The notes: a model not told the origin generated them from the letters alone. Shown: positions 24,309 to 35,461, counted from the first letter of the stretch. The stretch is 64,000 bases of DNA from DATFQE01 sp963733845 (GCA_963733845.1 CAVTEM010000004.1:62001-126000), one strand, 5' to 3'. Program-made: numbers and translations.

Positions 24309-25058
24309 CTAGGCGTTCCGTTCCCAGACGAGGCGGAGGCCCTCGAGCGTCAGGAACGGGTCGACGCGCTCGATCGTCTTCGCGTGCGGGGCGATCAGCT
24401 CGGCGAGGCCGCCGGTGCCGATCGCGCGAGCCTCGGTGCCGAGCTCGCCACGGATGCGCTCGACGATGCCGTCGACCTGGCCGGCGAAGCCGTAGACGAG
24501 GCCTGACTGGAGGCTCGCCGCGGTGGTCTTGCCGATCACCGTGGGCGGCTCCACGAACTCGATCGTGAACAGCCGCGCCGCGCGGGCGAACAGCGCCTCC
24601 ATCGAGACCTCGACGCCGGGCGCCAGCACGCCTCCTGCGAACTCGCCCTCGGCCGAGACGACGTCGAAGTTCGTCGACGTTCCGAAGTCGACGACGATGC
24701 AGGGCGCGCCGTAGCGCTCCAGCGCCGCGACCGCGTTGACGATCCGGTCTGGGCCGACCTCGCGGGGATCGTCGTAGCGGATCGGGATCCCGGTCCGCAC
24801 GCCCGGCCCGAGCGCCAGGATCGGCGCGCGGAGCCACCGCCGCGCCACCTCGTCGTAGGCCTGGACGAGCTGTGGCACCGAGGACGAGAGGCTGATCGCG
24901 TCGACGTCGTCGGGATCGAGCAGGCCGGTGATGAGGACGCCGAGCTCGTCTCCCGTGCGCTCGCGGTCGGTCGCGAGCCGCCAGTGCTCGCGCAGCTCGG
25001 AGCCGTCGAAGAGACCGAGGACCGTCTGCGTGTTGCCGACGTCGACCGCGAGCAGCAC
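24309..25058 (-). CDS. coaX: type III pantothenate kinase
   Basis: A 249-residue acetate/sugar kinase/Hsp70 fold enzyme that phosphorylates pantothenate, the first step of CoA synthesis. Motifs: phosphate 1 loop 'LLAVDVGNTQTVLGLF', 'GPDRIVNAVAA', phosphate 2 'IVVDFGTSTNFDVV' and adenosine-side 'AIGTGGLAELIA'. Unlike types I and II this enzyme lacks a P-loop. The gene is intact, 15 bases downstream of the DUF2469 gene, at the end of the folate cluster as in many Gram-positive genomes. Confidence 0.95.
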   Translation of the reverse strand: MLLAVDVGNTQTVLGLFDGSELREHWRLATDRERTGDELGVLITGLLDPDDVDAISLSSSVPQLVQAYDEVARRWLRAPILALGPGVRTGIPIRYDDPREVGPDRIVNAVAALERYGAPCIVVDFGTSTNFDVVSAEGEFAGGVLAPGVEVSMEALFARAARLFTIEFVEPPTVIGKTTAASLQSGLVYGFAGQVDGIVERIRGELGTEARAIGTGGLAELIAPHAKTIERVDPFLTLEGLRLVWERNA

Positions 25059-25073
25059 TGGCGCGCCGGGGGT

Positions 25074-25439
25074 CTAGAGGTCTTCGTCGACGGGGCGAGG
25101 CTCGCCGAGACGCTCGGCGAGAGCCTCGGGCGTGAGGTGGGACTCCTCGCCCTCGCCGCGCAGCTCCTCGACCGTGACGTCGCTGGAGGTGTAGACCTCG
25201 GCGCGCGGGATCATCCGGGTCGGCCGGTTCTTGTCCCAGACCCAGACGTCCTCCATCTTCACGTGGAAGAACGGGTAGCTCGGCTGCGGGACGTACTGCA
25301 GGTCGAGCTTGTTGCAGAGGTAGGTGGCGTCCTGGGTCAGGACGCAGTAGCGGAACAGGCCGAAGACGGCCGTGTACTCCTTCTTCAGCCGAAGCTCGAG
25401 CTCTGCCTCGAACTCGTCGAGCTCGTCGAGGTGCGACAT
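25074..25439 (-). CDS. DUF2469 family protein
   Basis: A 121-residue soluble protein. 'ELELRLKKEYTAVFGLFRYCV', 'ATYLCNKLDLQYV' and 'VKMEDVWVWDKNRPTRMI' match the actinobacterial DUF2469 pattern (LYREYRDVV..., D-x-WVWD-x-YRP). The function is unknown. In other actinobacteria the gene is usually near rnhB and yraN; here it is inserted between folK and coaX. ATG 25439 overlaps the folK stop, so it is co-translated. The C-terminal 30 residues are acidic and specific to this lineage. Confidence 0.8.
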   Translation of the reverse strand: MSHLDELDEFEAELELRLKKEYTAVFGLFRYCVLTQDATYLCNKLDLQYVPQPSYPFFHVKMEDVWVWDKNRPTRMIPRAEVYTSSDVTVEELRGEGEESHLTPEALAERLGEPRPVDEDL

Positions 25440-25900
25440 CACCTCGATTGTAGCCCTCGCAGCAGGTCCGACACACGACCGCGACCGGGGATCTCGAGCT
25501 CCGGGTCGAGCTCGGCGAGAGGCTCGACCGCGAACCGCCGCTCGGCGAGCCGAGGGTGCGGGACGGTCAGCCCGGGCTCGTCCACCTGACGCTCGCCGTA
25601 GACGAGCAGGTCGAGGTCGATCGTCCGCGGCCCGAAGCGCTCTCCGCCCCGGGTCCGGCCCAGCTCCTGCTCGACCGCGAGCAGCCGATCGAGCAGCTCG
25701 CGCGGGCCGAGCTCGGTCTCGACGGCCGCGGCGCCGTTGAGGAAGCGCGGCTGCTCGAGGAGCCCGACCGGATCGGTCTCGCGCAGGGTCGAGACAGCCT
25801 CCACCCGGACGCCTTCCTGCTCGGACAGGAGTTGGAGGGCGCGCGCGATGGTCGCCTCCCGCTCTCCGAGATTGGCGCCGATGCCGATATATGCCCGCAT
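25439..25900 (-). CDS. folK: 2-amino-4-hydroxy-6-hydroxymethyldihydropteridine pyrophosphokinase
   Basis: A 153-residue HPPK that transfers pyrophosphate from ATP to 6-hydroxymethyl-dihydropterin. The N-terminal 'AYIGIGANLGERE', the substrate pair 'DPVGLLEQPRFLNGAA', 'LGRTRGGERFGPRTIDLDLLVYG' (R-x-GPR-x-IDLD) and 'VPHPRLAERRFAVEPL' are complete. I choose ATG 25900; a GTG one codon earlier is equally possible. In the folP-folB-folK order but separated from folB by two plus-strand subtilases. Confidence 0.95.
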   Translation of the reverse strand: MRAYIGIGANLGEREATIARALQLLSEQEGVRVEAVSTLRETDPVGLLEQPRFLNGAAAVETELGPRELLDRLLAVEQELGRTRGGERFGPRTIDLDLLVYGERQVDEPGLTVPHPRLAERRFAVEPLAELDPELEIPGRGRVSDLLRGLQSR

Positions 25901-25919
25901 CACTGCTATTTTGGCCAGG

Positions 25920-27537
25920 TTGCGCGTCGGGGCCCTGATCGCCCTCGTTCTCGTGGGCCCCGCGTTCGGTGCCCAGGCCGCGCATGCTTCCGATCAGCTC
26001 CTGCACGAGCGTGCGGCCGCCCGCGCGCCGGCGATCCAGCCGCTCGGCGCCCAACCGTTCTCGCTCGTCGAGGTCTCGGGCCGCCGCGCTGAGGTCGCGC
26101 TCGCGCTCGCGGGCGGGCAGCCGGTTTCGCGACGCTTCGGGATCTGGCGTCTGCGCCGGCCCGCGGCCGAGCGGGTCCTGCCTCCGCTCCGCCGGGCGGG
26201 CCTCGTACGCGCGGCCGAGCCCGACCGGCCCGTGCGCGTACTGCATCACACGACCTCGGGTGACGCGCTCGTCCCGACCCAGTGGTGGATCCCGATGATC
26301 GGCGCCGACCGCGCCGAACCGCCGGGGCCCGGCAAGCCCGTGACCGTGATCGACTCCGGCCTCGACGTCGCGCATCCCGAGTTCGCCGGGCGGCCCGGGC
26401 ACCGAGCTGCTCAACGCCCAGGTACTGAGCGCCGGCGACGGCTACCCGCACGCCACGGCCGTGAGCTCGGTCGTCGCGGCGCCGGTGAACGCCGCCGGGC
26501 TGATCGGCGTCTACCCGCAGGCCGTCCTGCGCAGCTGGGATGCCGACGCCGACGGCGACCTGACGACCGCGCACGTGATCGCCGGGCTGGACGCCGCGAT
26601 GAAACGGGGTCCGGGAGTGATCAACCTCAGCCTCGGAGTCGCGCGCAGCCAGGTGCTGGAGGACATCGTCAACGCCGCCTTCGGAACCGGCTCGCTCGTC
26701 GTCGCCGCTGTCGGGAACGACCGCGCCAACGGCAGCCGGCCCAGCGTCCCGGCCGTGCTCCCGCACGTGCTCACGGTCGCCGGCATCGACCCGACCGGCG
26801 CGGTCGCCTCGTTCTCGAGCGCATCGCCGGCGACCGACCTCGCCGCCCCCGCCACCGACATCCCCGTCGCCGTTCCGCTCGACTTCGAGGCCACCGGCTT
26901 CACGCTCTTCGACGGCACCAGCTTCTCTTCGCCGCTGGTCGCGGGAGCGGCTGCGTGGGTGTGGACCGCACGACCAACTCTCGACAACACGCAGCTGTTC
27001 GAGCTCATGCGCGCCTCGGCTCGCGACATCGCTCCGCCGGGCCGCGACAGCGACACCGGCTACGGCCTGCTCGACATCCCGGCGGCGCTGACGAAGCCCG
27101 CGCCGGCAGCGGACCCGCAAGAGCCGAACGACGACGTGCACCACGTCCGTGCGGGCGGCCTGTTCCGCCAGGCGTCGCCGCCGATCACGCGGCCGCGGCA
27201 CGGACGGGCGGCGTTGACGGCGAGGGTCGACTCCACCGAGGATCCCGAGGACGTCTACCGCGTCTGGGTGCCTGCCGGCCGCACGCTCGTGGCGACCCTG
27301 CGGCCGAACGGGGACGTCCAGCTCGCCGCCTGGGGCCCGAAGACGCGGACGGTGTTCGAGCACGGCGCGGCGCAGAGGCGCGACCTCGTCGCGACCAGCT
27401 TCAAGCGCGGGACGGCGACGGAAGTCGTCCGCGTCCGCAACTCGACCCGCCGCGGCGCCTACCTCTACCTCGACGCGTTCCCGGCCCGCAACGTGCACCG
27501 GGCCACGTACAGGCTCTCGGTCACAACCCAGCGTTAA
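25920..27537 (+). CDS. secreted subtilisin-like (S8) serine protease, frame disrupted
   Basis: An exported protease. The signal peptide follows a TTG start at 25920 ('RVGALIALVLVGPAFGAQAAHA'; ATG 25881 is an alternative). The catalytic triad is Asp in 'VTVIDSGLDVAHPEF', His in 'GYPHATAVSSVVAAP' and Ser in 'DGTSFSSPLVAGAA', with the oxyanion Asn region 'LVVAAVGND'. A pre-peptidase C-terminal-like beta domain follows ('EPNDDV', 'EDVYRVWVPAGRTLVATL'). The frame changes between Asp and His; deleting one G of the GGG at 26397-26399 joins them. No propeptide inhibitor domain is recognised, but residues 30-110 may act as one. Divergent from folK, 20 bases away. Confidence 0.85.
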
Positions 27538-27569
27538 CAGCCGGCCCGTTAGGGTCGCGCGGAGCGAGC

Positions 27570-29157
27570 GTGAAGAGGCTTGTCTGGACGACCGGGGTCG
27601 TCCTCGCGCTGGCGGCGCCGCCCTCCGGGGAAGCGGCTTCGTCGCCGGCGACCGGTCTGCGTGCGCTGGAGGGGCACGCGGACGCGCTCGTCGCCCTCGA
27701 GCACGAGAGCGCGCGCCCCGGACGCTGGGCGCTCCTGACGCACGGCGGCCGGCGCCTCTCTCCCGACCTCGAGCTCTGGCGCGTGCGCAGCGCCGTCGCC
27801 CGCCGCCTCGTCCCGCGCCTCGCCGAGGACGGGCTCGTCCGCGGCGTCTGGCCCGACCTGCGCCTGCGGCCGCTGACGGCCGCCTTCGAGCTGGAGCCGC
27901 TGTTCTACAGCCAGTGGTGGTTCGCGCTGGTCGGCGCAGACCGGGCCACGCCGCCCGGGCCGGGCCGGCCGGTGATGGTCCTCGACACCGGCATCGATCT
28001 CGCGCACCCGGAGTTCCGTGGGCGGCCGGAAACCCACGTCCTGAACCAGATCACGTTCAACGACGAGGATCGCGGCTCGCACGGCACTGCCGTCGGGTCG
28101 CTCGTCGCGGCGCCGGTGAACGGCGTGGGGCTCGTGGGCATCTACCCGCAGGCGCGGCTGCAGGTCTGGGACGGCTACGACCTCAGCTTCGGCGCCGTGA
28201 TCGCCGGCCTCGCCGCCGCGTCGAGAAGCGGCCCCGGCGTGATCAACCTCAGCCTCGGCTACCCGGCCGGCTCCTTCGGCGGCAACCTGCTCGAACCGCT
28301 GGTCGACGCCGTCAACGCGGCGATCCGCCGCGGCTCGCTCGTCGTGGCCGCGGCGGGGAACGGCCGCGAGGACGGCAGCCCCGAGCTCGCTCCCGGCCGG
28401 ACTCCCGCACGTGCTCACGGTCGCCGCGACCGACGCAGCCTCCGCGGTCTCGTTCTTCTCGAACGCCTCCCCCACGGTCGACCTTGCCGCCCCCGGCGAG
28501 CGTGTCCCGGTCGCCGTGCCGCAGGCGATCGACCCGTCCGGCTACCGGGTCGGCTCCGGGACGAGCTTCTCGTCGCCGATCGTGGCCGGCGCGGCGGCCT
28601 GGGTCTGGACGGCGCGGCCGCAGCTCGATGCGAGCCAGGTCTTCGAGGTGATGCGCCGCTCCGGCCGCGACCTCGGCCCCACCGGCTTCGACGCCGACAC
28701 CGGCTTCGGCATGCTCGACGTCCCGTCCGCGCTCGCCTACCCCGCTCCCGTGCCGGATCCGCTCGAGCCGAACGAGGACGTCCGCCTCGTCAAGAAGAAC
28801 AAGCTCTTCGCCGAGCCGATGCCCGCGCTGTTCGGAACGCTGCGCGCCCGCCTGACCGCCGGCGAGGACCCGAACGACGTCTACCGCGTCCGCGTCCCGG
28901 CGAAGCGAACGGTCGTCGTGACCGTGCGGCCCGACGCCGATGCCGACCTCGAGCTCTGGCGGCCGTGGACGAGGTCCGTGCACGAACCGTCGCGCAACCT
29001 CGCCGCCGTGAGCGCCCGCGCGGGAACCCGGGTGGAGACGGTGCGCTTCCGCAACGGCTCCCCGAGCACCGTGACGGCCTTCGTCAACGTCAAGCTGCCG
29101 CTCGGCGCCGTGCGCGCGACCTACCGGGTGAGCGTCACCGGCGCCGCTCGGCGGTAG
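27570..29157 (+). CDS. secreted subtilisin-like (S8) serine protease, tandem paralogue, frame disrupted
   Basis: A second S8 protease, 32 bases after the first and clearly a duplicate. Signal peptide 'KRLVWTTGVVLALAAP' after GTG 27570; Asp in 'VMVLDTGIDLAHPEF', His in 'RGSHGTAVGSLVAAP' (canonical HGT here), Ser in 'SGTSFSSPIVAGAA'; then a PPC-like domain ('EPNEDVRLVKK', 'NDVYRVRVPAKRTVVVTV'). The frame breaks between the oxyanion Asn ('AAAGNGREDG') and Ser; removing one C from CCC at 28392-28394 restores 'PHVLTVAAT'. Its end overlaps the convergent folB by 23 bases. Substrate unknown. Confidence 0.85.
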
Positions 29158-29482
29158 CCGCCGACCACTCGGCGGCGATCCCGTACGGCTTCGGCTTGCG
29201 CACTCGCACGCGCACGCGCTCGGCGTCGAAGCGGGCCAGCAGGACGTCGGCGACCGCCGCAGCCAGCGGCTCGAGCAGGTCGAAGCGCCGCTCCTCGGAG
29301 ACGACGCGCGCGAGCTCGGCCACCTCGCGGTAGTCGACGGCGTCCTCGATCCGGTCCGAGAGCGCCGCGTCGGAGGTCTCCAGCTCGATGTCGTAGAGGA
29401 AGGTCTGGCCCGTGCGCTCCTCGGGCAGCAGCCCGTGGCGCCCGAAGATCTCGAGGCCGTACAGCTCGACCAGGACCGTCAC
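29135..29482 (-). CDS. folB: dihydroneopterin aldolase
   Basis: A 115-residue T-fold enzyme cleaving 7,8-dihydroneopterin to 6-hydroxymethyl-dihydropterin in folate synthesis. 'VELYGLEIFGRHGLLPEERTGQ' contains the conserved Y/G..HG..EE, 'DAVDYREVAELARVV' the substrate pocket and 'RVRVRKPKPYG' the catalytic Lys region. Length is normal. It starts at GTG 29482, 21 bases after folP. The C-terminal tail (ATAERRR) lies in the overlap with the convergent protease gene. Confidence 0.94.
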   Translation of the reverse strand: MTVLVELYGLEIFGRHGLLPEERTGQTFLYDIELETSDAALSDRIEDAVDYREVAELARVVSEERRFDLLEPLAAAVADVLLARFDAERVRVRVRKPKPYGIAAEWSAATAERRR

Positions 29483-29503
29483 GGGCGGCAGGGTAGTCGC
29501 AGC

Positions 29504-30349
29504 TCAGGGTGGAGCCGCTGCGGCCGCCTCCGGATCGGCCACGGCCCGGGCGGCCGCGAGCGCCTCGACGTGCTCGCGGACGTCGTGGACGCGCAGGATC
29601 GTCGCGCCGGCCGCGTAGGCGGCCACGGCTGCACCGACGCTGGCTGCAACCGACCCCGTCGTCGCGTCGGGGTCGCCCAGGAGACGCCCGAGCGAGCGCT
29701 TGCGCGAGAAGCCGATCACGACCGGGCGTCCCAGCGCCAGCAGCACGTCGAGCCGCCTCACCAGCTCGAAGTTGTGCTGGAGCGTCTTGCCGAAGCCGAT
29801 CCCGGGGTCGAGACAGATCAGCTCCTCCGGGACACCCGCGTCGACCGCGGTGCGCAGGCGCTCCTCGAGGAACGCCGTCACCTCCGAGGCGACGTCGTCG
29901 TAGCGCGGGTCGGCCTGCATCGTCCTCGGCTCGCCCCGCATGTGCATGAGGCAGAGGTAGGCGCCCCGCTCGGCGACGACATCGGCCAGCTCCGGGTCGC
30001 CGCGGAGCGCGGTGACGTCGTTCACGAGCTCGGCGCCGAGGTCGATCGCGGCCCGCGCGACCTCGGCCTTGGCGGTGTCGATCGAGACGGCCAGCTCGCC
30101 TTCCAGCGCCTCGAGCACCGGCAGCACGCGGCGCAGCTCCTCGTCGGCCGAGACGCCCTCCGAGCCGGGACGAGTCGACTCGCCGCCGACGTCGACGATC
30201 GAGGCGCCGTCTGCCGCCATCCGCCGCGCGGAGGCGATCGCGGCCGCGGGGTCGAGGTTGACCCCGCCGTCGGAGAACGAGTCCGGCGTGACGTTGACGA
30301 CCCCCATCACCGAGGGGCGCGGGAAGCGTTGCGCGAGCGGCGTTCGCAC
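29504..30349 (-). CDS. folP: dihydropteroate synthase
   Basis: A 281-residue TIM-barrel enzyme condensing 6-hydroxymethyl-dihydropterin pyrophosphate with p-aminobenzoate. It is the usual sulfonamide target. Conserved blocks: 'VMGVVNVTPDSFSDGG', 'IVDVGGESTRPG', 'VSIDTAKAEVARAA', 'LMHMRGEPRTMQ', 'LDPGIGFGKTLQHN' and 'VIGFSRKRSLGRLL'. GTG start at 30349. First gene of the folP-folB pair; upstream, nine bases away, is the LysR gene rather than the folE often found there. Confidence 0.95.
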   Translation of the reverse strand: MRTPLAQRFPRPSVMGVVNVTPDSFSDGGVNLDPAAAIASARRMAADGASIVDVGGESTRPGSEGVSADEELRRVLPVLEALEGELAVSIDTAKAEVARAAIDLGAELVNDVTALRGDPELADVVAERGAYLCLMHMRGEPRTMQADPRYDDVASEVTAFLEERLRTAVDAGVPEELICLDPGIGFGKTLQHNFELVRRLDVLLALGRPVVIGFSRKRSLGRLLGDPDATTGSVAASVGAAVAAYAAGATILRVHDVREHVEALAAARAVADPEAAAAAPP

Positions 30350-30358
30350 GGGGCGAGC

Positions 30359-31258
30359 CTACTGGCGCGCGGTCGCCGCCTCCCGCAGGAGCAGGAGCAT
30401 CGCCTCCACGGCCGCGGGCCGGTGCGCCGACGGGAGCACCGCAGCGAAGACATGTCTCGACGGGGCATCGCGGAGGGGCACCGCGACAACGCCCGGCGGC
30501 GGGTCCTCCAGCCGCAGAGGCGAGGTAAAGGTGATCCCGACCCCGGCGGCGACGAGGCCGCCGATGATCCGCGGGTCGTCGACCTGGCACGCGACGCGCG
30601 GCTCGAACCCGGCCCGCACGCAGGCGGTCCGGATGACGCCGACCCCGACCGGCGCGGTTCCGACGAGCCAGCGCTCCTCCGAGAGCTGCCGGAGGTCGAG
30701 CGGGCCCGCGCCGACGAGCGGATGGGACTCCGGCAGCGCCACCTGCATCTCCTCGGTGAGCAGGTGCAACCGCTCGATCCCGTCCGGCCGCACGCCCTCG
30801 TCCGGGTCGCCGTCGAACACGACAGCGAGATCCAGCTCGCCGGCTCGCAGCCGCGTGAGGCAGGCGCTCGACGGCGCCTCGACGACCGCCAGCTCGACCT
30901 CGGGATGGCGCTCGTGGAAGCGGGTCAGCGCGTCCAGCAGGACGGTCGCCCCTGCGGTCGGGAAGGTGCCGATGCGCAGGCGGCCGGAGCGCAGCTCCGC
31001 CAGGTCGCCCAGCTTCGCCTCCGCCGCGGCGAGGTGGCCGGCGATCGCGTCCGCGTGGTCGAGCACGACCCGGCCGGCCTCGGTCAGGCTGACCCCGCGG
31101 GCGGCCCGGTTGAAGAGCTGGGCACCCGCCTCACGCTCGAGCGCCGCGATCTGCCGCGACACCGCCGGCTGCGTCATCCAGAGCGCCTGGGCGGCGCCGG
31201 AGATCGTGCCGCGCTTCGCGACCTCCCTGAAGATCTGCAGCCGCCGGGCGTCGATCAT
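30359..31258 (-). CDS. LysR-family transcriptional regulator
   Basis: A 299-residue LTTR. The N-terminal winged helix ('IDARRLQIFREVAKRGTISG', 'MTQPAVSRQIAALEREAG', 'FNRAARGVSLTEAG') is followed by a periplasmic-binding-like co-inducer domain ('GRLRIGTFPTAGATVL', 'ELAVVEAPSS', 'LDLAVVFDG'). Variation from the usual 'AALSVSQPAVS' to 'AQALWMTQPAVS' is unremarkable. ATG 31258 fits the family start; a GTG-type start at 31288 would add ten residues. Its 5' end overlaps the frame of the upstream MFS gene on the same strand, suggesting a co-transcribed efflux/regulator pair. Target unknown. Confidence 0.9.
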   Translation of the reverse strand: MIDARRLQIFREVAKRGTISGAAQALWMTQPAVSRQIAALEREAGAQLFNRAARGVSLTEAGRVVLDHADAIAGHLAAAEAKLGDLAELRSGRLRIGTFPTAGATVLLDALTRFHERHPEVELAVVEAPSSACLTRLRAGELDLAVVFDGDPDEGVRPDGIERLHLLTEEMQVALPESHPLVGAGPLDLRQLSEERWLVGTAPVGVGVIRTACVRAGFEPRVACQVDDPRIIGGLVAAGVGITFTSPLRLEDPPPGVVAVPLRDAPSRHVFAAVLPSAHRPAAVEAMLLLLREAATARQ

Positions 31259-32504
31259 GCTCTGAGCGTATCGATTCGCTGTTGACATGCATCTGAGCTA
31301 TGCCATTCGCCTCGAGCGGCAGCGCCCGTTCCAGCTTCAGGGCGAGCAGCGCGCCGAGCCCGCAGAGCCCGATGAAGGCGGCGAGCAGCGGCCCGCCGAG
31401 CCCGAGGCCGAGCAGCTGGCCCGCGGTGGTCGCACCGATGATCCGCGCGGTCTGCCAGGAGAGCGCGCCCGCGGCGTTGTAGCGGCCGCGGAGCCGGTCC
31501 GATGCGAGGTCGTTGACGATCGCCGGGATCGTCGGAGAGTGCAGCATCTCCGCGCACGCGAAGAGGACGGCGACCAGGACGAACAGGTACGGGGCGCCCA
31601 GGCGTGCAGCCACGAGCGCGAGCGCCCACGCCGCGGCCCAGAAGACGGACTCGAGCATCAGCCCGCGTGTTCGGCGGTGGCCGCGCAGCCGCGCGGTCAC
31701 CCAGAACTGGCAGAGGACGATCACGGCCGTGTCGGCCGCGAACGCGAGCCCGAGGACCCGCGGCGACGCGCCGCCGACCTCGGTCGCGAAGGCGGGGAAC
31801 GCGTTCTCGATCTGCCCGACGCCGATTCCGACGAAGACGAGGTTGAGCGCGAACACCAGCCGAAAGCGGCGGTCGCGCACGACCGCGCGATAGCCGCCGC
31901 CGCGGGCCAGGCGAGGCTCGGCGGGTCGCGGTGGGATCGCGACGAACGGGAGCACGGCCGCGAAGACGAGGTAGCAGCCGGCGGCCGCCAGAAAGGCGAC
32001 CTCGAAGGTGGCCGGCCGGTCGAAGTCGACGAGGAGCCCGGCCGTCAGGCCGCCGAGCCCGATGCCGGCGTTCAGCAGCGCGAACTGCACCGCGAACGCG
32101 TCGCCGCGCTGCGCGGGCGGGACGACGGCGGCGATCACCTGCTGGAGCCCGACCCAGCCGGTCGTCAGGCCTGCGCCGAAGAGGGCCGAGCCGACGAGGG
32201 CGAGGGCGGCCGTGTCGGCGTAGGCGAGCGTGGCGGCGCCCGCAGCGCCCACAACGAGCATCGCCCCGACGACCCGTCGCGGGCCGAGCCGGTCGACGGC
32301 CGGCCCCGCCGCGAGGTTGAAGGCGATGGCGGCGCCGGCGATCGTCGCCGCGGCCAGCCCGGCCGTTCCCAGCGAGAGGTCGCGTACGCGGTGGAGGTAG
32401 ACGACGAGGAACGGGTACGTCAGCCCGTTCGCGAGCGCCGACAGCGAGCCCGCGGCGAGCACCTGCCACGCGGCGCGCGGCAGCGACGGCACGAGTTTGC
32501 GCAT
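31131..32504 (-). CDS. MFS transporter
   Basis: A major facilitator protein with 12 predicted helices and the loop motif 'GPAVDRLGPRRVVGAML' (G-x3-DR-x-G-RR) between TM2 and TM3. Helices continue to about residue 400 ('LLAAFIGLCGLGALLALKLE'). The start ATG 32504 ('RKLVPSLPRAAWQVL') is good. The frame stays open for a further 55 residues of low hydrophobicity to 31131, overlapping the LysR gene by 128 bases; the natural C-terminus may lie near 31300 with the rest due to an indel or read-through. Substrate unknown, probably drug or metabolite efflux. Confidence 0.85.
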   Translation of the reverse strand: MRKLVPSLPRAAWQVLAAGSLSALANGLTYPFLVVYLHRVRDLSLGTAGLAAATIAGAAIAFNLAAGPAVDRLGPRRVVGAMLVVGAAGAATLAYADTAALALVGSALFGAGLTTGWVGLQQVIAAVVPPAQRGDAFAVQFALLNAGIGLGGLTAGLLVDFDRPATFEVAFLAAAGCYLVFAAVLPFVAIPPRPAEPRLARGGGYRAVVRDRRFRLVFALNLVFVGIGVGQIENAFPAFATEVGGASPRVLGLAFAADTAVIVLCQFWVTARLRGHRRTRGLMLESVFWAAAWALALVAARLGAPYLFVLVAVLFACAEMLHSPTIPAIVNDLASDRLRGRYNAAGALSWQTARIIGATTAGQLLGLGLGGPLLAAFIGLCGLGALLALKLERALPLEANGIAQMHVNSESIRSEHDRRPAAADLQGGREARHDLRRRPGALDDAAGGVAADRGARA

Positions 32505-32876
32505 CCGTCGAGGGTGCCCGCGAGCCCCCCGAAGAGCCATCGCGTTTCAGCACCACGCCCATGCCGAGTCAGCATCGAGGCGCCGCGGCCGCTTTTCTGT
32601 TGACGCGTGATCCGGGGACCGCCAGAGGGTCTGGCGGAATGTCGCTCGTTGTCGGGGTGCGATGGTCGTTCCGAGGCAAGGACGCAGGGAGCGTTCGTAT
32701 GCGAGCTATACGGGCGCGACTGGGACGCGGCCTCGGCGAGCAGCGTGCCCGGCGGCACAGCGTCATTGCGCCAGATCCTCCTCAGCCCCGCCGGCTCACG
32801 CTACCAGGCGAGCCGCACCGGACCGCGCCAGATGTGTGCCGAACGAGCCACCCCTGTGTTCGGGGCGGCCGGGGCG
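32505..32876. other. intergenic region between ftsH and the MFS gene
   Basis: A 372-base gap without a supported gene. It holds a perfect 8-bp hairpin CCGCCAGA-GGG-TCTGGCGG at 32619-32637 and a smaller GTGCC-CGGC-GGCAC hairpin near 32745-32758. They may form the ftsH terminator or a leader of the MFS transcript. I searched by eye for tRNA arms and known riboswitch cores and found none. Base composition is slightly lower in GC than its neighbours. Confidence 0.4.
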
Positions 32877-34836
<1,960 letters not shown>

Positions 34837-34870
34837 GGAGGCCTCCGAGCCAGGGTAGCAACACTACTTC

Positions 34871-34893
34871 CGAATACTCACCCCGGTTTGGGG
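34871..34893 (-). promoter_or_regulatory. shared upstream element of ftsH
   Basis: On the minus strand the 13-mer GGGTGAGTATTCG (34883-34871) lies about 35 bases before the ftsH start, preceded by CCCCAAAC. The same 13-mer, preceded by CCCAAAC, occurs upstream of the sigma factor gene at 59136-59160. A 13-base identity in two short intergenic gaps is unlikely by chance; it may be a promoter element or operator. Confidence 0.45.
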
Positions 34894-34897
34894 TTCC

Positions 34898-35461
34898 TTA
34901 CGCGCCTTCGGTAATCAGCTCGGCGTTCAGGACACCCACGTAGGGGAGGTTGCGGTAGCGCTCGCCGAAGTCGAGCCCGTAGCCGATCACGAAGCGGTTC
35001 GGAATTTCGAAGCCGACGTACCGCACCGGCACCTCGATCTCGCGCCTGGACGGCTTGGTCATCAGCGAGCAAATCTCGAGCGAGGCGGGCTCGCGCGAGC
35101 GCAGGTTGCGCATCAGGTACGAGAGCGTCAGCCCCGAGTCGATGATGTCCTCGACCACGAGGACGTCCCGGTCCTTGATGTTCCCGTCGAGGTCCTTGAG
35201 GATCCGCACGACTCCGGACGAGTCCGTCTGGCCGCCGTAGCTGGAGATGGCCATGAAGTCGATCTCGCACGGCACCGTGAGCCGCCTCATCAGATCGGCC
35301 ATGAAGAACACGGCGCCCTTGAGCACGCCGATCAGCAGCAGGTCGCGACCGGCGTAGTCGCTCGAGATCTCGTCGCCCAGCTCCGCGATGCGGCGCTGCA
35401 GCGAGTCCTCGTCGATCAGCACCTCGGCGACGTCCTTCTCCAGCTCGGACATCACGCTCAC
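34898..35461 (-). CDS. hpt: hypoxanthine phosphoribosyltransferase
   Basis: A 187-residue type I PRTase of purine salvage, forming IMP or GMP from hypoxanthine or guanine and PRPP. 'LLLIGVLKGAVFFMADL' (PRPP loop I), 'MAISSYGGQTDSSG' (flexible loop), the PRPP signature 'DVLVVEDIIDSGLTLSYL', and 'PVRYVGFEIPNRFVIGYGLD' (purine-binding F/V) are complete. GTG 35461 overlaps the tilS stop (GTGA); ATG 35452 is an alternative start. The tilS-hpt-ftsH order is highly conserved in bacteria. Confidence 0.95.
   Translation of the reverse strand: MSVMSELEKDVAEVLIDEDSLQRRIAELGDEISSDYAGRDLLLIGVLKGAVFFMADLMRRLTVPCEIDFMAISSYGGQTDSSGVVRILKDLDGNIKDRDVLVVEDIIDSGLTLSYLMRNLRSREPASLEICSLMTKPSRREIEVPVRYVGFEIPNRFVIGYGLDFGERYRNLPYVGVLNAELITEGA

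Noticed and set aside
32505..32876. Possible tRNA or riboswitch in the gap after ftsH
   Set aside because: Only simple hairpins were found; no T-loop, anticodon stem, or core of cobalamin, TPP or other known riboswitches could be matched.
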